Below, piece after piece: positions 10,560 through 18,650 of a stretch of DNA of 25,533 bases (its first letter is position 1; each line of letters opens with the position of its first letter). A program made the translations under genes and the position numbers. The notes beneath the pieces were generated by a model. That model made no database searches. It saw nothing but the letters and a program-made list of their open reading frames with translations, and had not been told where the DNA came from. Source of the DNA: Phycisphaerales bacterium (lineage in GTDB: Bacteria; Planctomycetota; Phycisphaerae; Phycisphaerales; UBA1924); contig DOJA01000147.1 in NCBI GenBank assembly GCA_003511945.1, positions 1-25,533 on the forward strand, given 5' to 3'.

Positions 10560-11135
10560 TCAGGCGCGCAACGCCAGCACCAACTCCACCTTCCCCACAT
10601 GCTCGCTCAGTTCCGACGCGATCTCCACCGGCGAGCGCCCGGCGTCGGCCAGCGCGTAGACGCGCTCCGCCAGCGGATCGGGCGGGGGCTCGCCCGATGA
10701 GGGCGTCACCCGCCGGGACTCGATGCGGGCGCTCCCCGTGCGCGCCGGGGCGCCCTCCAGCCGCGACGCCACGCCTTCGGCCCGCTCGACGAGACGCTCC
10801 AGTTTCGCGGTGCGGGCGTCGATCTGCGCTGCGCACAGGCGGGTGAGTTCGCGGACATCGCTCATCAGCGCCTCGAGCTCGCGCCGTTCGTCGCTCAGGC
10901 GAGCGAACTGCGAGGCCCGCGCCTGCACGCTCTCCGGCGCAGCGCCCGGCGTGAGCCGGCGCCGGACGATCCGCCGGATCGCGGGGAGCGCAAAGAGCGC
11001 GGCCCCCGCCGCCAGCAGACCGACCGACCACCAGTCCGTCCGAGTCAGGGCCAGCCAGCACAGCGGGGCGAGAGTACCGACCAAGGCGCGGACCTCCCAA
11101 GGACCGGCCAGTTCGGGGGCCGGCGCGGGATGCAT
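10560..11135 (-). CDS. Membrane-anchored coiled-coil protein with C-terminal HTH-like segment
   Basis: 191 residues; function unknown. The N-terminus has two hydrophobic stretches (ALVGTLAPLCWLALT and WSVGLLAAGAALFALP, about 14-48) followed by an RRIVRRR basic stop-transfer patch, so the rest should face the cytoplasm. A heptad-rich region (about 72-130; FARLSDERRELEALMSDVRELTRL, shown here in part) predicts a coiled coil. The C-terminal 35 residues, VYALADAGRSPVEIASELSEH then KVELVLALRA, resemble the small helix-turn-helix-like ending found in DUF6115/YlxL-type proteins; this is from memory. An ATG three codons upstream (11144) is an alternative start. The gene is divergent from tilS with only 15 bp between the starts, so one or both promoters lie inside coding DNA. 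Confidence 0.75.
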   Translation of the reverse strand: MHPAPAPELAGPWEVRALVGTLAPLCWLALTRTDWWSVGLLAAGAALFALPAIRRIVRRRLTPGAAPESVQARASQFARLSDERRELEALMSDVRELTRLCAAQIDARTAKLERLVERAEGVASRLEGAPARTGSARIESRRVTPSSGEPPPDPLAERVYALADAGRSPVEIASELSEHVGKVELVLALRA

Positions 11136-11138
11136 CGG

Positions 11139-11144
11139 TACCAT
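11139..11144 (+). promoter_or_regulatory. tilS -10 box, probably leaderless transcript
   Basis: TACCAT ends 6 nt before GTG 11151, so the predicted +1 coincides with the start codon. The box overlaps the complement of the alternative ATG of the divergent gene. No -35 is recognisable. Confidence 0.4.
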
Positions 11145-11150
11145 CGGGGC

Positions 11151-12221
11151 GTGAGCGTGACAAAACCGAGCGACGCGCCCGGGGACGACCGCTGGCGCGC
11201 CACGGTCCGCGGCACCCCCGGCGCCCCCGGCGCCCCCCGCGCCCGGCGCATCGCCGAGCGATGGCGACGGCTCACGCTCGGCGGGGGGCCGACTCTGGTG
11301 GCCTGTTCGGGCGGGGCCGACTCCTCCGCCCTGGCGCTCGCGCTGGGGGCCTTCGCTCGCGGGGTCTCGCTCGTCCATGTGGTCCACGACCTGCGCCCGG
11401 AGCCGGAGGCGCTGGCCGACCGCGACGCGGCCCGGGCGCTGGCGCACCGACTGGGCATGCACTTCGCCGAGCGCCGGGTATGCGTGCGCGGAGATCCCGG
11501 CAACGCCGAGGCCAACGCGCGGCGCGCCCGTTACGAAGCCCTCGCCGACGCCGCCCGCGAAGTCGGCGCCCGGTTCGTCGCCACGGGCCACCACGCCGAC
11601 GATCAGCTCGAGACCGTGCTCATGGCGCTCATCCGCGGCAGCGGCCCCCGCGGGCTCCGGGGGATCGCCCCGCGCCGCGCGCTGGCCGCGGGCGTCACCC
11701 TGGTGCGCCCCATGCTCTGGACGACGCGATCGGAAGCCGAGGCGATCTGCACCCGTGCGGGGGTGCCGTGGGTCACCGACCGAACCAATCTTGAGACCGA
11801 CCGCCTCCGCGCGGCGTTGCGCGCCGGCCCTCTCCGGGAGATCGTCCGGCTGAGGCCCGGCGCGGCGCTCGCCGCGAGCCGCGCGGCGGACCTCCAGCGC
11901 GACGCCGCCCGGATGATCGACGACGCGGCCCGCGAACTGTTCGGCGAGGGCTCAGACTGGCCCCGCGCGACGCTGCGGCGGCAGCCCGCGGTCGTCCTCG
12001 GCGCCGGGCTCCGGCGCGCCGCCCGACGACTGCTCGAGTCCCGCGGCGCCGACCGGCTCTCGCGCGCCGTCGTCGATCCTGTCGTCCGCGCGGTTCGGGA
12101 CGGATCAACGGAGCCGCGATGCTTCGACTGGCCCGGGGGCGTGCGGGTCGAGGTGACGGCGCACGGAGTCCGGATGCGCCGCGTCGCGCCCGGCGAAACA
12201 GAAAACGAAAGCCCCGGCTGA
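11151..12221 (+). CDS. tilS: tRNA(Ile)-lysidine synthetase TilS
   Basis: Converts C34 of the CAU-anticodon isoleucine tRNA to lysidine with ATP and lysine, so that AUA is read as Ile. 356 residues from GTG 11151. The PP-loop S53GGADSS follows VAC, and the N-type ATPase core continues with HVVHDLRPEPEAL and ATGHHADDQLETVLMALIRGSGPRGL, the signature of the TilS family. The C-terminal part is short and poorly conserved, as in many minimal TilS. The first 40 residues are an extension rich in Gly, Ala, Pro and Arg, coded by near-perfect 9-bp GC-rich repeats (11210-11250). GTG 11157 and ATG 11130 are alternative starts; the -10 box supports 11151. The stop codon falls within a terminator hairpin of the opposing sigma-factor gene. 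Confidence 0.9.
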   Translation: MSVTKPSDAPGDDRWRATVRGTPGAPGAPRARRIAERWRRLTLGGGPTLVACSGGADSSALALALGAFARGVSLVHVVHDLRPEPEALADRDAARALAHRLGMHFAERRVCVRGDPGNAEANARRARYEALADAAREVGARFVATGHHADDQLETVLMALIRGSGPRGLRGIAPRRALAAGVTLVRPMLWTTRSEAEAICTRAGVPWVTDRTNLETDRLRAALRAGPLREIVRLRPGAALAASRAADLQRDAARMIDDAARELFGEGSDWPRATLRRQPAVVLGAGLRRAARRLLESRGADRLSRAVVDPVVRAVRDGSTEPRCFDWPGGVRVEVTAHGVRMRRVAPGETENESPG

Positions 12222-12236
12222 GGGTCCAGCCGGGGC
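12201..12236 (-). terminator. Rho-independent terminator of the sigma-factor gene, overlapping the tilS 3' end
   Basis: On the minus strand a 9-bp perfect stem GCCCCGGCT / AGCCGGGGC (12236-12228 and 12219-12211) with an 8-nt loop is followed by TTTCGTTTTC (12210-12201). It begins 26 nt past the sigma-factor stop. The tilS stop codon lies at the loop. On the plus strand the stem is not followed by a U-tract, so it should act mainly in the minus direction. Confidence 0.75.
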
Positions 12237-12261
12237 CGTTGGGTGCGTGGATCCGGGCCGA

Positions 12262-13368
12262 TCAGTTCAGCGCCGGGCTCGGCAGCGCGGGCTCGACTGA
12301 CTCGACGCCCCCGCCCCCGCCCCCGCCCTCGGCTTCCAACCGGGGCGTGCCGAGGAACGAGTGCTCGAGTTCCAGGCGGATCTTCTCGAGCGCCTTGTTC
12401 TGGATCTGGCGGACCCGCTCCTTGGTCACGCCGATGATCTGGCCGACTTCCTCGAGGGTGAGGGGGCGCCGACGCTCATCGGGCGTGTCCAGGCGGAAGC
12501 GGTGCTCGATCACCGTCTTCTCGATGTCCGACAGCTCGCAGTGATTCTCGCTGACGATCCGCTTCACCTCGGCGGCGGCGTCCTGCTCGAACTCCGCCCG
12601 CTTGGTGTCCAGGAAGTCCGACCGCTCCAGCTTGGGGTCGAAGTCGGTCGGGAACCGCTGGCGGTACTTGCTCAGCTTCATCCCCTGGCGGCTGAACGCC
12701 TTCAGGATCGCGCGGCAGGCGTAGGTCGAGAACTTGAACCCGCGGGCGCAGTCGAACTTGTCCACCGCGCGGAGCAGGGCCATGTTGCCCTCGCTCACGA
12801 GGTCGGCGAAGTCCACTTCGCTCATCCGCGTGCGCTTGGCCATCGCCAGCACGAGCGCCAGGTTCGTCTCGGCGATCTGCTCCCGGAGCTGGTCCGCCAC
12901 CCGGTACCAGCGGAGCATCTCCTCCGCCTGGTCGTGGGACGGCCTGCGCTCCGGCGACAGTTCGATCGCCTTCTGCACCTCGCGGATGCGGAAGCGGGCG
13001 AAGTTGTACTGCAGGAACAGCACGCGCTCCTCGGCGCCGGTCAGGATCACCTGCTCCGAGGCCTTGGGCAGGCCCTTGCGCGAGGTGTTCAGGTCGTCCA
13101 TCACCGGGTGGTACCACGACGCGTCGGGCTTGCGGATCGCCGGGGCCTCGTCGTAGATGCGCCGGTGGGCCGCTTCGTCGCGGAACAGCTCGTTGTCGAT
13201 GAAGTCCTGCTCGCCCGAGAGCAACTCGCGGAGGATCCGCTCCTCCTCGTTGCTGAAGGTCCGCCTGGTCCGCCCGCGCTCCCGGGCCGCCGTGCGGGAC
13301 ACGGCGACACCCTTCCGCCGGGCCAGCCGGTCGAGAGGTGAGTTTGCGTTGAAGCGGCTGGTGCTCAT
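12262..13368 (-). CDS. Sigma-70 family RNA polymerase sigma factor, atypical region 2.4
   Basis: 368 residues. Directs RNA polymerase to promoters. Region 2 (about 165-230) includes DLVSEGNMALLRAVDKFDCARGFKFSTYA, quoted here as two parts: DLVSEGNMALLRAVDKF and GFKFSTYA. Where housekeeping sigma has WWIRQAI it has CRAILKAF, so the paired tryptophans linked to promoter melting are missing. Region 4 (about 280-335) is well kept: LTLEEVGQIIGVTKERVRQI, a helix-turn-helix for the -35 element. There is no acidic region 1.1. An N-terminal segment of about 110 residues precedes a region 1.2-like stretch near FLQYNFARFRIREVQ. The tail carries seven glycines (348-354). It is probably an alternative (group 2/3) sigma of a planctomycete type. 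The start at 13368 follows AAGGA at 6 nt; an upstream in-frame start adds low-complexity sequence. Confidence 0.9.
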   Translation of the reverse strand: MSTSRFNANSPLDRLARRKGVAVSRTAARERGRTRRTFSNEEERILRELLSGEQDFIDNELFRDEAAHRRIYDEAPAIRKPDASWYHPVMDDLNTSRKGLPKASEQVILTGAEERVLFLQYNFARFRIREVQKAIELSPERRPSHDQAEEMLRWYRVADQLREQIAETNLALVLAMAKRTRMSEVDFADLVSEGNMALLRAVDKFDCARGFKFSTYACRAILKAFSRQGMKLSKYRQRFPTDFDPKLERSDFLDTKRAEFEQDAAAEVKRIVSENHCELSDIEKTVIEHRFRLDTPDERRRPLTLEEVGQIIGVTKERVRQIQNKALEKIRLELEHSFLGTPRLEAEGGGGGGGVESVEPALPSPALN

Positions 13369-13744
13369 GATCGTCCTTGGTCTTCCGTGTCCTTCTGCTC
13401 GCGGGGCTCCGCCCGCGCGTCTGAGCCGTGGGGTCCGGCGCTGAGTTGTTCGCGAAGAAGAATGCTCTGGTTTCAATCCAAACTGAAAATTGCCGGGGTC
13501 GTCATGCGGAACCCGTCCGCTCCTCAAACCAGCCGGGGGTGCTCGTTATTCATCTGTCCGGTATACCCCCGGGCTCAGATGGGGCGATCATCGGACCGCC
13601 CGCCCGAAACGCTCGACTGTGCCGCTGTGTTGTACGGCTGAGGGTCAGAGATGTTCTCCAACTTGGAATCATTCTAAAACATTTCTCCGCCTTGGGCGAA
13701 GTCCGACCCGAGAAGTGCCGCCCACGCCCCCGCTGGCGCCTGTG

Positions 13745-13773
13745 TTGACGCCCTAATCTGCCCCGGATAGCGT
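13745..13773 (+). promoter_or_regulatory. Promoter of the superoxide dismutase gene
   Basis: TTGACG (13745-13750), an exact 17-bp spacer, then TAGCGT (13768-13773), matching TANNNT. This is the best -35/-10 pair in the window. Transcription near 13780 would give a leader of about 115 nt that contains the hairpin at 13817-13845 and the AAAGGA Shine-Dalgarno. Confidence 0.55.
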
Positions 13774-13816
13774 CCGAGGGCCGCGAAATCCGGCGGGGAA
13801 CGCTCAATTTCGGTTC

Positions 13817-13845
13817 GGAAGCCGTCCGGGTTATCGGACGCTTCC
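13817..13845 (+). promoter_or_regulatory. Leader hairpin upstream of superoxide dismutase
   Basis: GGAAG(C)CGTCCG pairs with CGGACGCTTCC around a GGTTAT loop: 11 pairs with a single bulged C. It lies in the predicted 5' leader, about 35 nt before the Shine-Dalgarno. No U-tract follows, so it is not a simple terminator; it may be a protein-binding or stability element. Confidence 0.5.
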
Positions 13846-13895
13846 GGCGTCAGGCCCCCCTCACTCCCCGCTGCCCACGAAAGGACACGGCGACC

Positions 13896-14536
<641 letters not shown>

Positions 14537-14540
<4 letters not shown>

Positions 14541-15856
14541 CGACGCCGGAGGAGCGGGCGCGGGCGCCCCGGGGGACTCTCATGCAGTGGGCAGCGATGT
14601 GGTGCGCGGTGATGGTGTGGCTCGTGTGCGCCGTGCCTGTGTTCGCGCAGGGAGCGCGAGCACCGAAGCCGCCCGCCAGATTCCTTGAGCTCACGGTGAC
14701 CAACCGCTCGGAGGTGAGCGAGGGGGCATTCCCGCTGTTCATCGCGGCGGACGGGCTGGGGTGGAACTCGGCGGGGATCGCGGCGGGAGGCCCGCTGGGG
14801 GGGCCACCCGGGAAGCCCGGGGGGTGGTGGTTCCTGATGCCCAGGGACCGCGCCGATGCGATCGCGGAGTTCAAGTTCACCCGCGGCACCTGGGACACGG
14901 TCGAGATCGACGCGCAGGGAAAAGACATCGCCAACCGTCGCCTGCCCGACCTGGACTGGTCGGCCACGAGCGACGCGGACCCGATGCTGCGGCTGGAGTT
15001 CGTCGTGGAGGGCTTCGCCGACGAGCGCGGCATGCGCTGGCCCCTCGAGAAGCGGGCGAGCACGGTGACAGGCACGCTGCACATCGAGGAGTTCAAGGGC
15101 GCGATCATCCCGCTGCCCCGGATGCTGCGGGTGTGGGTGCCGCCGGGGTACGACGCGCCGGAGAACGCCGAGCGGCGCTACCCGATGCTGTTCATGCACG
15201 ACGGGCAGAATCTCTTCGACGAGGCGACTTCTTTCGCAGGCGAGTGGCGCCTCGACGAGACGGCGACCGAACTCATCGAGAAGGGCGAGATCGAGCCCTT
15301 CATCGCGGTCGGCATCGACAACGCCGGACCGGACCGCGCGAACGAGTACCTCCCGCTGCCCGCCGGACGGCGCCTGCCCCGTCAGGGCGGGCTGGGCGAT
15401 GCGTACATCGGGATGATCCGCAGGGAGATCGAGCCCTGGGTGGCGTCGCGCTACCGCACGGCCCCCGGTCGCGTCTACATGGGGGGTTCGTCGTTCGGCG
15501 GGATCGCCACGCTCCACGCGGCCATGAGCCAGCCGGGTTGGCTGTCGGGGATGATCGTCGAGAGCCCGTCGCTGTGGGTGGGCGACGGCGCGTTCATGGA
15601 GGCGGTGCAGGAGCGGTGCGAGTGGCCGGCGCGCATCTTCACGGGGATGGGCGACACTGAATACGGGCGCTGGGAGAACGACGATCAGCTGATCAATCTC
15701 TTCGGGGTGCTGTGCGCCGCGTTCCGGGGCTGCGGCGTGGAGGAGCCGAACCTGCTCTACATCGCGGGCAAGGGCGACAAGCACAACGAGCAGGCGTGGG
15801 CGAAGCGGTTGCCCTTTGCGCTCCGCCAGATGTTCGGGGAGATCAAGCCCAAGTGA
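14537..15856 (+). CDS. Exported alpha/beta-hydrolase esterase (Esterase_put / enterochelin-esterase-like)
   Basis: 439 residues from GTG 14537, which overlaps the sod stop as GTGA; ATG 14582 (424 residues) is the alternative. I favour the GTG because it supplies the Arg-rich n-region needed before the hydrophobic MWCAVMVWLVCAVPVFA of the signal peptide, which otherwise has no positive charge. After cleavage at VFAQG there is a domain of roughly 120-150 residues (LELTVTNRSEV, GWNSAG) resembling a small carbohydrate-binding beta-sandwich, then the PF00756-type hydrolase with YPMLFMHDGQNLFDE, nucleophile Ser319 in GGSSFGG, and a likely catalytic His416 in GKGDKHNEQAW. Its substrate is unknown; relatives act on feruloyl, acetyl-xylan or siderophore esters. 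It acts outside the cytoplasm, unlike the upstream dismutase, so co-transcription need not mean a shared pathway. Confidence 0.85.
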
Positions 15857-15883
15857 CCGTGCGCCGGCGCGGTTGAGCCGCGA

Positions 15884-17458
15884 TCACAACCACCCCTCAT
15901 CGAACCTCATGCCGGGCGAAAGAGGCGCGTCCGAGCCCCGCTCGATCATGCTGGCGACGGGGAACGCGCAGTAGTCCAGCGCGAACGATCCCGCCGGGCG
16001 ATGGTTGCCCGAGAGGCCGATCCCGCCGAAGGGGAGTTTGCCGGATGCGCCCGCGGTGCCGGTGTTCACATTGACGCAACCGGCGCGGGCCTCGGCGAGG
16101 AAGCGGTCAGCGGCGGACTCGTCGCGGGTGAAGATCGACGCGGCCAGCCCGTAGCGGGTGGCGTTGGCCTGATCCATGGCGTCGTCGAGGGAGCGGCAAG
16201 TGGTCACGCGCAGGATCGGGCCGAAGACCTCGACATCGCACCCGCAGTCGCGGGCCGGGTCGTCGGCGAGCGAGTAGCGCGGCACGCGGACAATCCCCGG
16301 CGTGATGTAGTGACCGCCCGAGGGGTGGTCCATCGCGGCGGACTCGAGAACAACGGCGCCGCCCCCGGAGACGAGGTCGCGCTGGAACTTGAGGACCGCA
16401 TCGCGGGCCTCGGCGCGGATGATCGGGCCCATGAAGGGCTGCCGGTCGGGCGTGACGCCGCGCGGATCGCCCACGAGCAGCGCGCTGGCCGCCTTGGCGA
16501 CGGCGCCGATGAACCGGTCCGCGATCGACTCGTGAACGATCAGACGACGGGTGCAGGTGCAGCGCTGGGCGGTGGTGGCGAAGGCGGCGCGGACCGTCTC
16601 GATGGCCGCCAGGCGCGGGTCGGCGTCGGGCATCACGACGCAGGGGTTGTTGCCGCCCAGCTCAAGAGCGACGATCCGGCCCGGGCGGTCGAGGTTGGCC
16701 TGCAGGATGGCGCGTCCGACGGGCCAGGAGCCGGTGAAGAGGATGCCGTCGAGGTCGTCGTGGGCGACGAGCGCGCGGGCGATGTCGGCGCCGCCCTGCA
16801 CGAGGTTGATGACGCCCGGCGGCGCGCCGACGGACGCAAGGGCCTGCTGATAGAGCCAGGCGAGCAGCGCCCCCACTGCGGGCGTCTTGTCGCTGGGCTT
16901 GAACACGACGGTGTTGCCCGCGAGCAACGCGGGGAGGATGTGCCCGTTCGGCAGATGGACCGGGAAGTTGAACGGACCCAGGACCGCCATCACGCCGTGG
17001 GGCCGGAAGGAGCAGCGCCCGCGCCGCGTGGCGCCCAGCGGGATCTCGAACCCGGAGACGCGGGCGCGCCCGGAGCCGTCGGACATCGCGCCCTCGAGCA
17101 GCGTGGTGTCGGCCTTGACTGCCAGGAGCTTCGCCTCGGCCTCGGCCTCCCACATCGCCTTGCCGGTCTCGTCGCACAGCAAATCAGCGATGGCGCGGTG
17201 CTGCTCCTCGACGAGGGCCTTGAACCGGCGCAGTGCGCCCGCGCGCTGATCGACGGACGCCCTCGCCCACGCGGGCGCGCTCCGTCGTGCGGCGGCGATC
17301 GCCTCGTTCACATGGCTCGCGCGGGGCGAGCCCTGCCAGACGGTGCGCTCGGGGTGCGCGGGGTTGTGCGAGCGCACGAACGCGGCGCCGTCCGGCGGGA
17401 TCGGGCGCCACTCGCCTCCGATGAGGTCGGCGGGCGCCGACGGGGAGAAGTCCGCCAT
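15884..17458 (-). CDS. astD: N-succinylglutamate 5-semialdehyde dehydrogenase (AstD-like)
   Basis: Oxidises N-succinylglutamate semialdehyde to N-succinylglutamate with NAD(P). 524 residues. Aldehyde dehydrogenase motifs appear in order: LGPFNFPVHLPNGHILPALL, FKPSDKTP, FTGSWPVG, LELGGNNPCVV, catalytic Cys300 in AQRCTCTRR, EVFGPILRV, and LPFGGIGLSGNHRPAG followed by DYCAFPVAS. The last motif and QRCTC are hallmarks of AstD as opposed to other aldehyde dehydrogenases. The ATG lies 4 bp past the astA stop, with GGAGG 9 nt upstream inside the end of astA, so the pair should be translated together. The length is slightly above the 490 or so usual for AstD. It is the last gene of the cluster and converges on the esterase gene. 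Confidence 0.9.
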   Translation of the reverse strand: MADFSPSAPADLIGGEWRPIPPDGAAFVRSHNPAHPERTVWQGSPRASHVNEAIAAARRSAPAWARASVDQRAGALRRFKALVEEQHRAIADLLCDETGKAMWEAEAEAKLLAVKADTTLLEGAMSDGSGRARVSGFEIPLGATRRGRCSFRPHGVMAVLGPFNFPVHLPNGHILPALLAGNTVVFKPSDKTPAVGALLAWLYQQALASVGAPPGVINLVQGGADIARALVAHDDLDGILFTGSWPVGRAILQANLDRPGRIVALELGGNNPCVVMPDADPRLAAIETVRAAFATTAQRCTCTRRLIVHESIADRFIGAVAKAASALLVGDPRGVTPDRQPFMGPIIRAEARDAVLKFQRDLVSGGGAVVLESAAMDHPSGGHYITPGIVRVPRYSLADDPARDCGCDVEVFGPILRVTTCRSLDDAMDQANATRYGLAASIFTRDESAADRFLAEARAGCVNVNTGTAGASGKLPFGGIGLSGNHRPAGSFALDYCAFPVASMIERGSDAPLSPGMRFDEGWL

Positions 17459-17462
17459 CGGG

Positions 17463-18617
17463 TCAGACCTCCGCGGGGCGCCGGCGACGGGTGGGGGCGG
17501 CGGCCGGCTTGGACTTCGGGCCGGGCTCGGGCGCCATCGGGGCGTGCAGGTCCAGGGGTGTGATCCCCACCGGCGCGCCGGGAGCCAGGCGGAGCGCGTC
17601 GGCGTACTCGCGGGGCAGGCGCACGCCGCCCTTGGCGCCGGTGGTTTGCGCGTAGGGCGCGTGGACCGCGATGAAGTCGCCCTCGTCGGTCGTGACGCTG
17701 ACAAACCCCGCGCGCTTCGCCTGCGAAGCGGGGCAGGTTCCCTGGTAGACCGCACGGGCCGTGTCGCGCACGAGGGTGATGTCCCTGGTGTCGCACTCGA
17801 GGTGCGGCCCGCCGTCGAAGGGATCGATGCGGTTGGTGTACTTGAAGCCCAGGGCCTCGAGCATCTTGCGGGCGGGCACGGTGTCGCGCCCGACCTGGGC
17901 CACGCCCTGGCGGGCCTCGGCGGGGAGGAGCGACAGGTAGATCTCCTCGCGCGGCAGGAGCGATGTCATGAACTCGCGCGAGTACTGGCAGAAGCGGTCG
18001 GCCTCGGCGTAGGGCAGGTTGATGAACTTGCGGCCCAGGTGCTCCCAGAAGGTGTTGCGCCCGTCGGGGGTGATGGGGGCCATCATCTCCGCGAGGATGT
18101 GGTCGGAGAACTGCTCCGGGAACAGCCCCATGAAGTGGAAGCGGATCAGCGCGATCTGCTTGCCGAGCTTCTCCGGGTGGCGGCGGAGCGACGGGCCGAC
18201 GATGAGCCCGCCGATCTCCGAGGGGCCGGACTCGTCGAGGTACAGCTTGGCGGTGATGTGCGTGGAGCCGACCTGCAGGTCCTGGCTGAAGAACTCGCGC
18301 CGGCGCAGCTCGAAGGAGACATTCGGGCTGCCGGGCTGGCCCATCTTGGCGACGATCATCGAGGTGCCGTGGCAGGTGTTCGTCTCGGCGTCGGCGAGGA
18401 CGAACATGAAGAGCGGGGAGTTCTTCACCGCGCTGCGATCGCCGGTCCCCGAGACGAACGGCTCGGCGAGGAGCGCCGATCGGAACGACGCGCGGCTGCG
18501 GGAGATCTTCTCCGCGATGATGTCCTTGTCCGCCGGCAGATTAATGAAGTGGACCGTCTTGGCCAGCTTCAGCAGGATGTCCAGGTCGTCGTGATGAGCG
18601 GGGCGGATGATGTGCAT
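17463..18617 (-). CDS. astA: Arginine/ornithine N-succinyltransferase (AstA-like)
   Basis: Transfers succinate from succinyl-CoA to the alpha-amino group of arginine (and in some bacteria ornithine), the first step of the succinyltransferase pathway. 384 residues, against about 340-350 usually. Family landmarks: IIRPAHHDDLDILLKLA at the N-terminus, SPLFMFVLAD, ELRRREFFSQDLQVGSTHI, the core ESGPSEIGGLIVGPSLRRHP, GLFPEQFSDHILAEMM, FWEHLGRKFINLPYAEAD, and FKYTNRIDPFDGGPHL. The extra length is mostly a Pro/Lys/Arg-rich tail of about 30 residues. It starts 33 nt after the aminotransferase stop and has no strong Shine-Dalgarno. It abuts astD. Whether arginine or ornithine is the substrate is open, because no astB is present nearby. 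Confidence 0.9.
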   Translation of the reverse strand: MHIIRPAHHDDLDILLKLAKTVHFINLPADKDIIAEKISRSRASFRSALLAEPFVSGTGDRSAVKNSPLFMFVLADAETNTCHGTSMIVAKMGQPGSPNVSFELRRREFFSQDLQVGSTHITAKLYLDESGPSEIGGLIVGPSLRRHPEKLGKQIALIRFHFMGLFPEQFSDHILAEMMAPITPDGRNTFWEHLGRKFINLPYAEADRFCQYSREFMTSLLPREEIYLSLLPAEARQGVAQVGRDTVPARKMLEALGFKYTNRIDPFDGGPHLECDTRDITLVRDTARAVYQGTCPASQAKRAGFVSVTTDEGDFIAVHAPYAQTTGAKGGVRLPREYADALRLAPGAPVGITPLDLHAPMAPEPGPKSKPAAAPTRRRRPAEV

Positions 18618-18650
18618 GGGTGGCCTGGTGCGTGCGGGCTGGGGCGCGGG

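Larger units (their letters stand above)
13369..13895. other. 527-bp divergent intergenic region between the sigma factor and superoxide dismutase
   Basis: I see no credible gene here; open frames lack ribosome-binding sites and family resemblance. It is clearly more A/T-rich in patches (13460-13500 and 13650-13690) than the flanks. It holds the superoxide dismutase promoter and leader hairpin, a GGTATACC palindrome at 13560-13567, and on the minus strand a TAGAAT -10-like box (13676-13671) without a good -35, which would give the sigma-factor mRNA a leader of about 300 nt. Confidence 0.6.

Noticed and set aside
13428..13748. Possible small genes in the gap between the sigma factor and superoxide dismutase
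   Set aside because: Several frames are open on the plus strand but they overlap each other, lack Shine-Dalgarno sites or TANNNT boxes at the right distance, and one runs through the sod promoter.
15857..15883. Hairpin between the convergent esterase and astD genes
   Set aside because: CGCGG/CCGCG pairs over 5 bp without a U-tract; expected by chance at this GC content.
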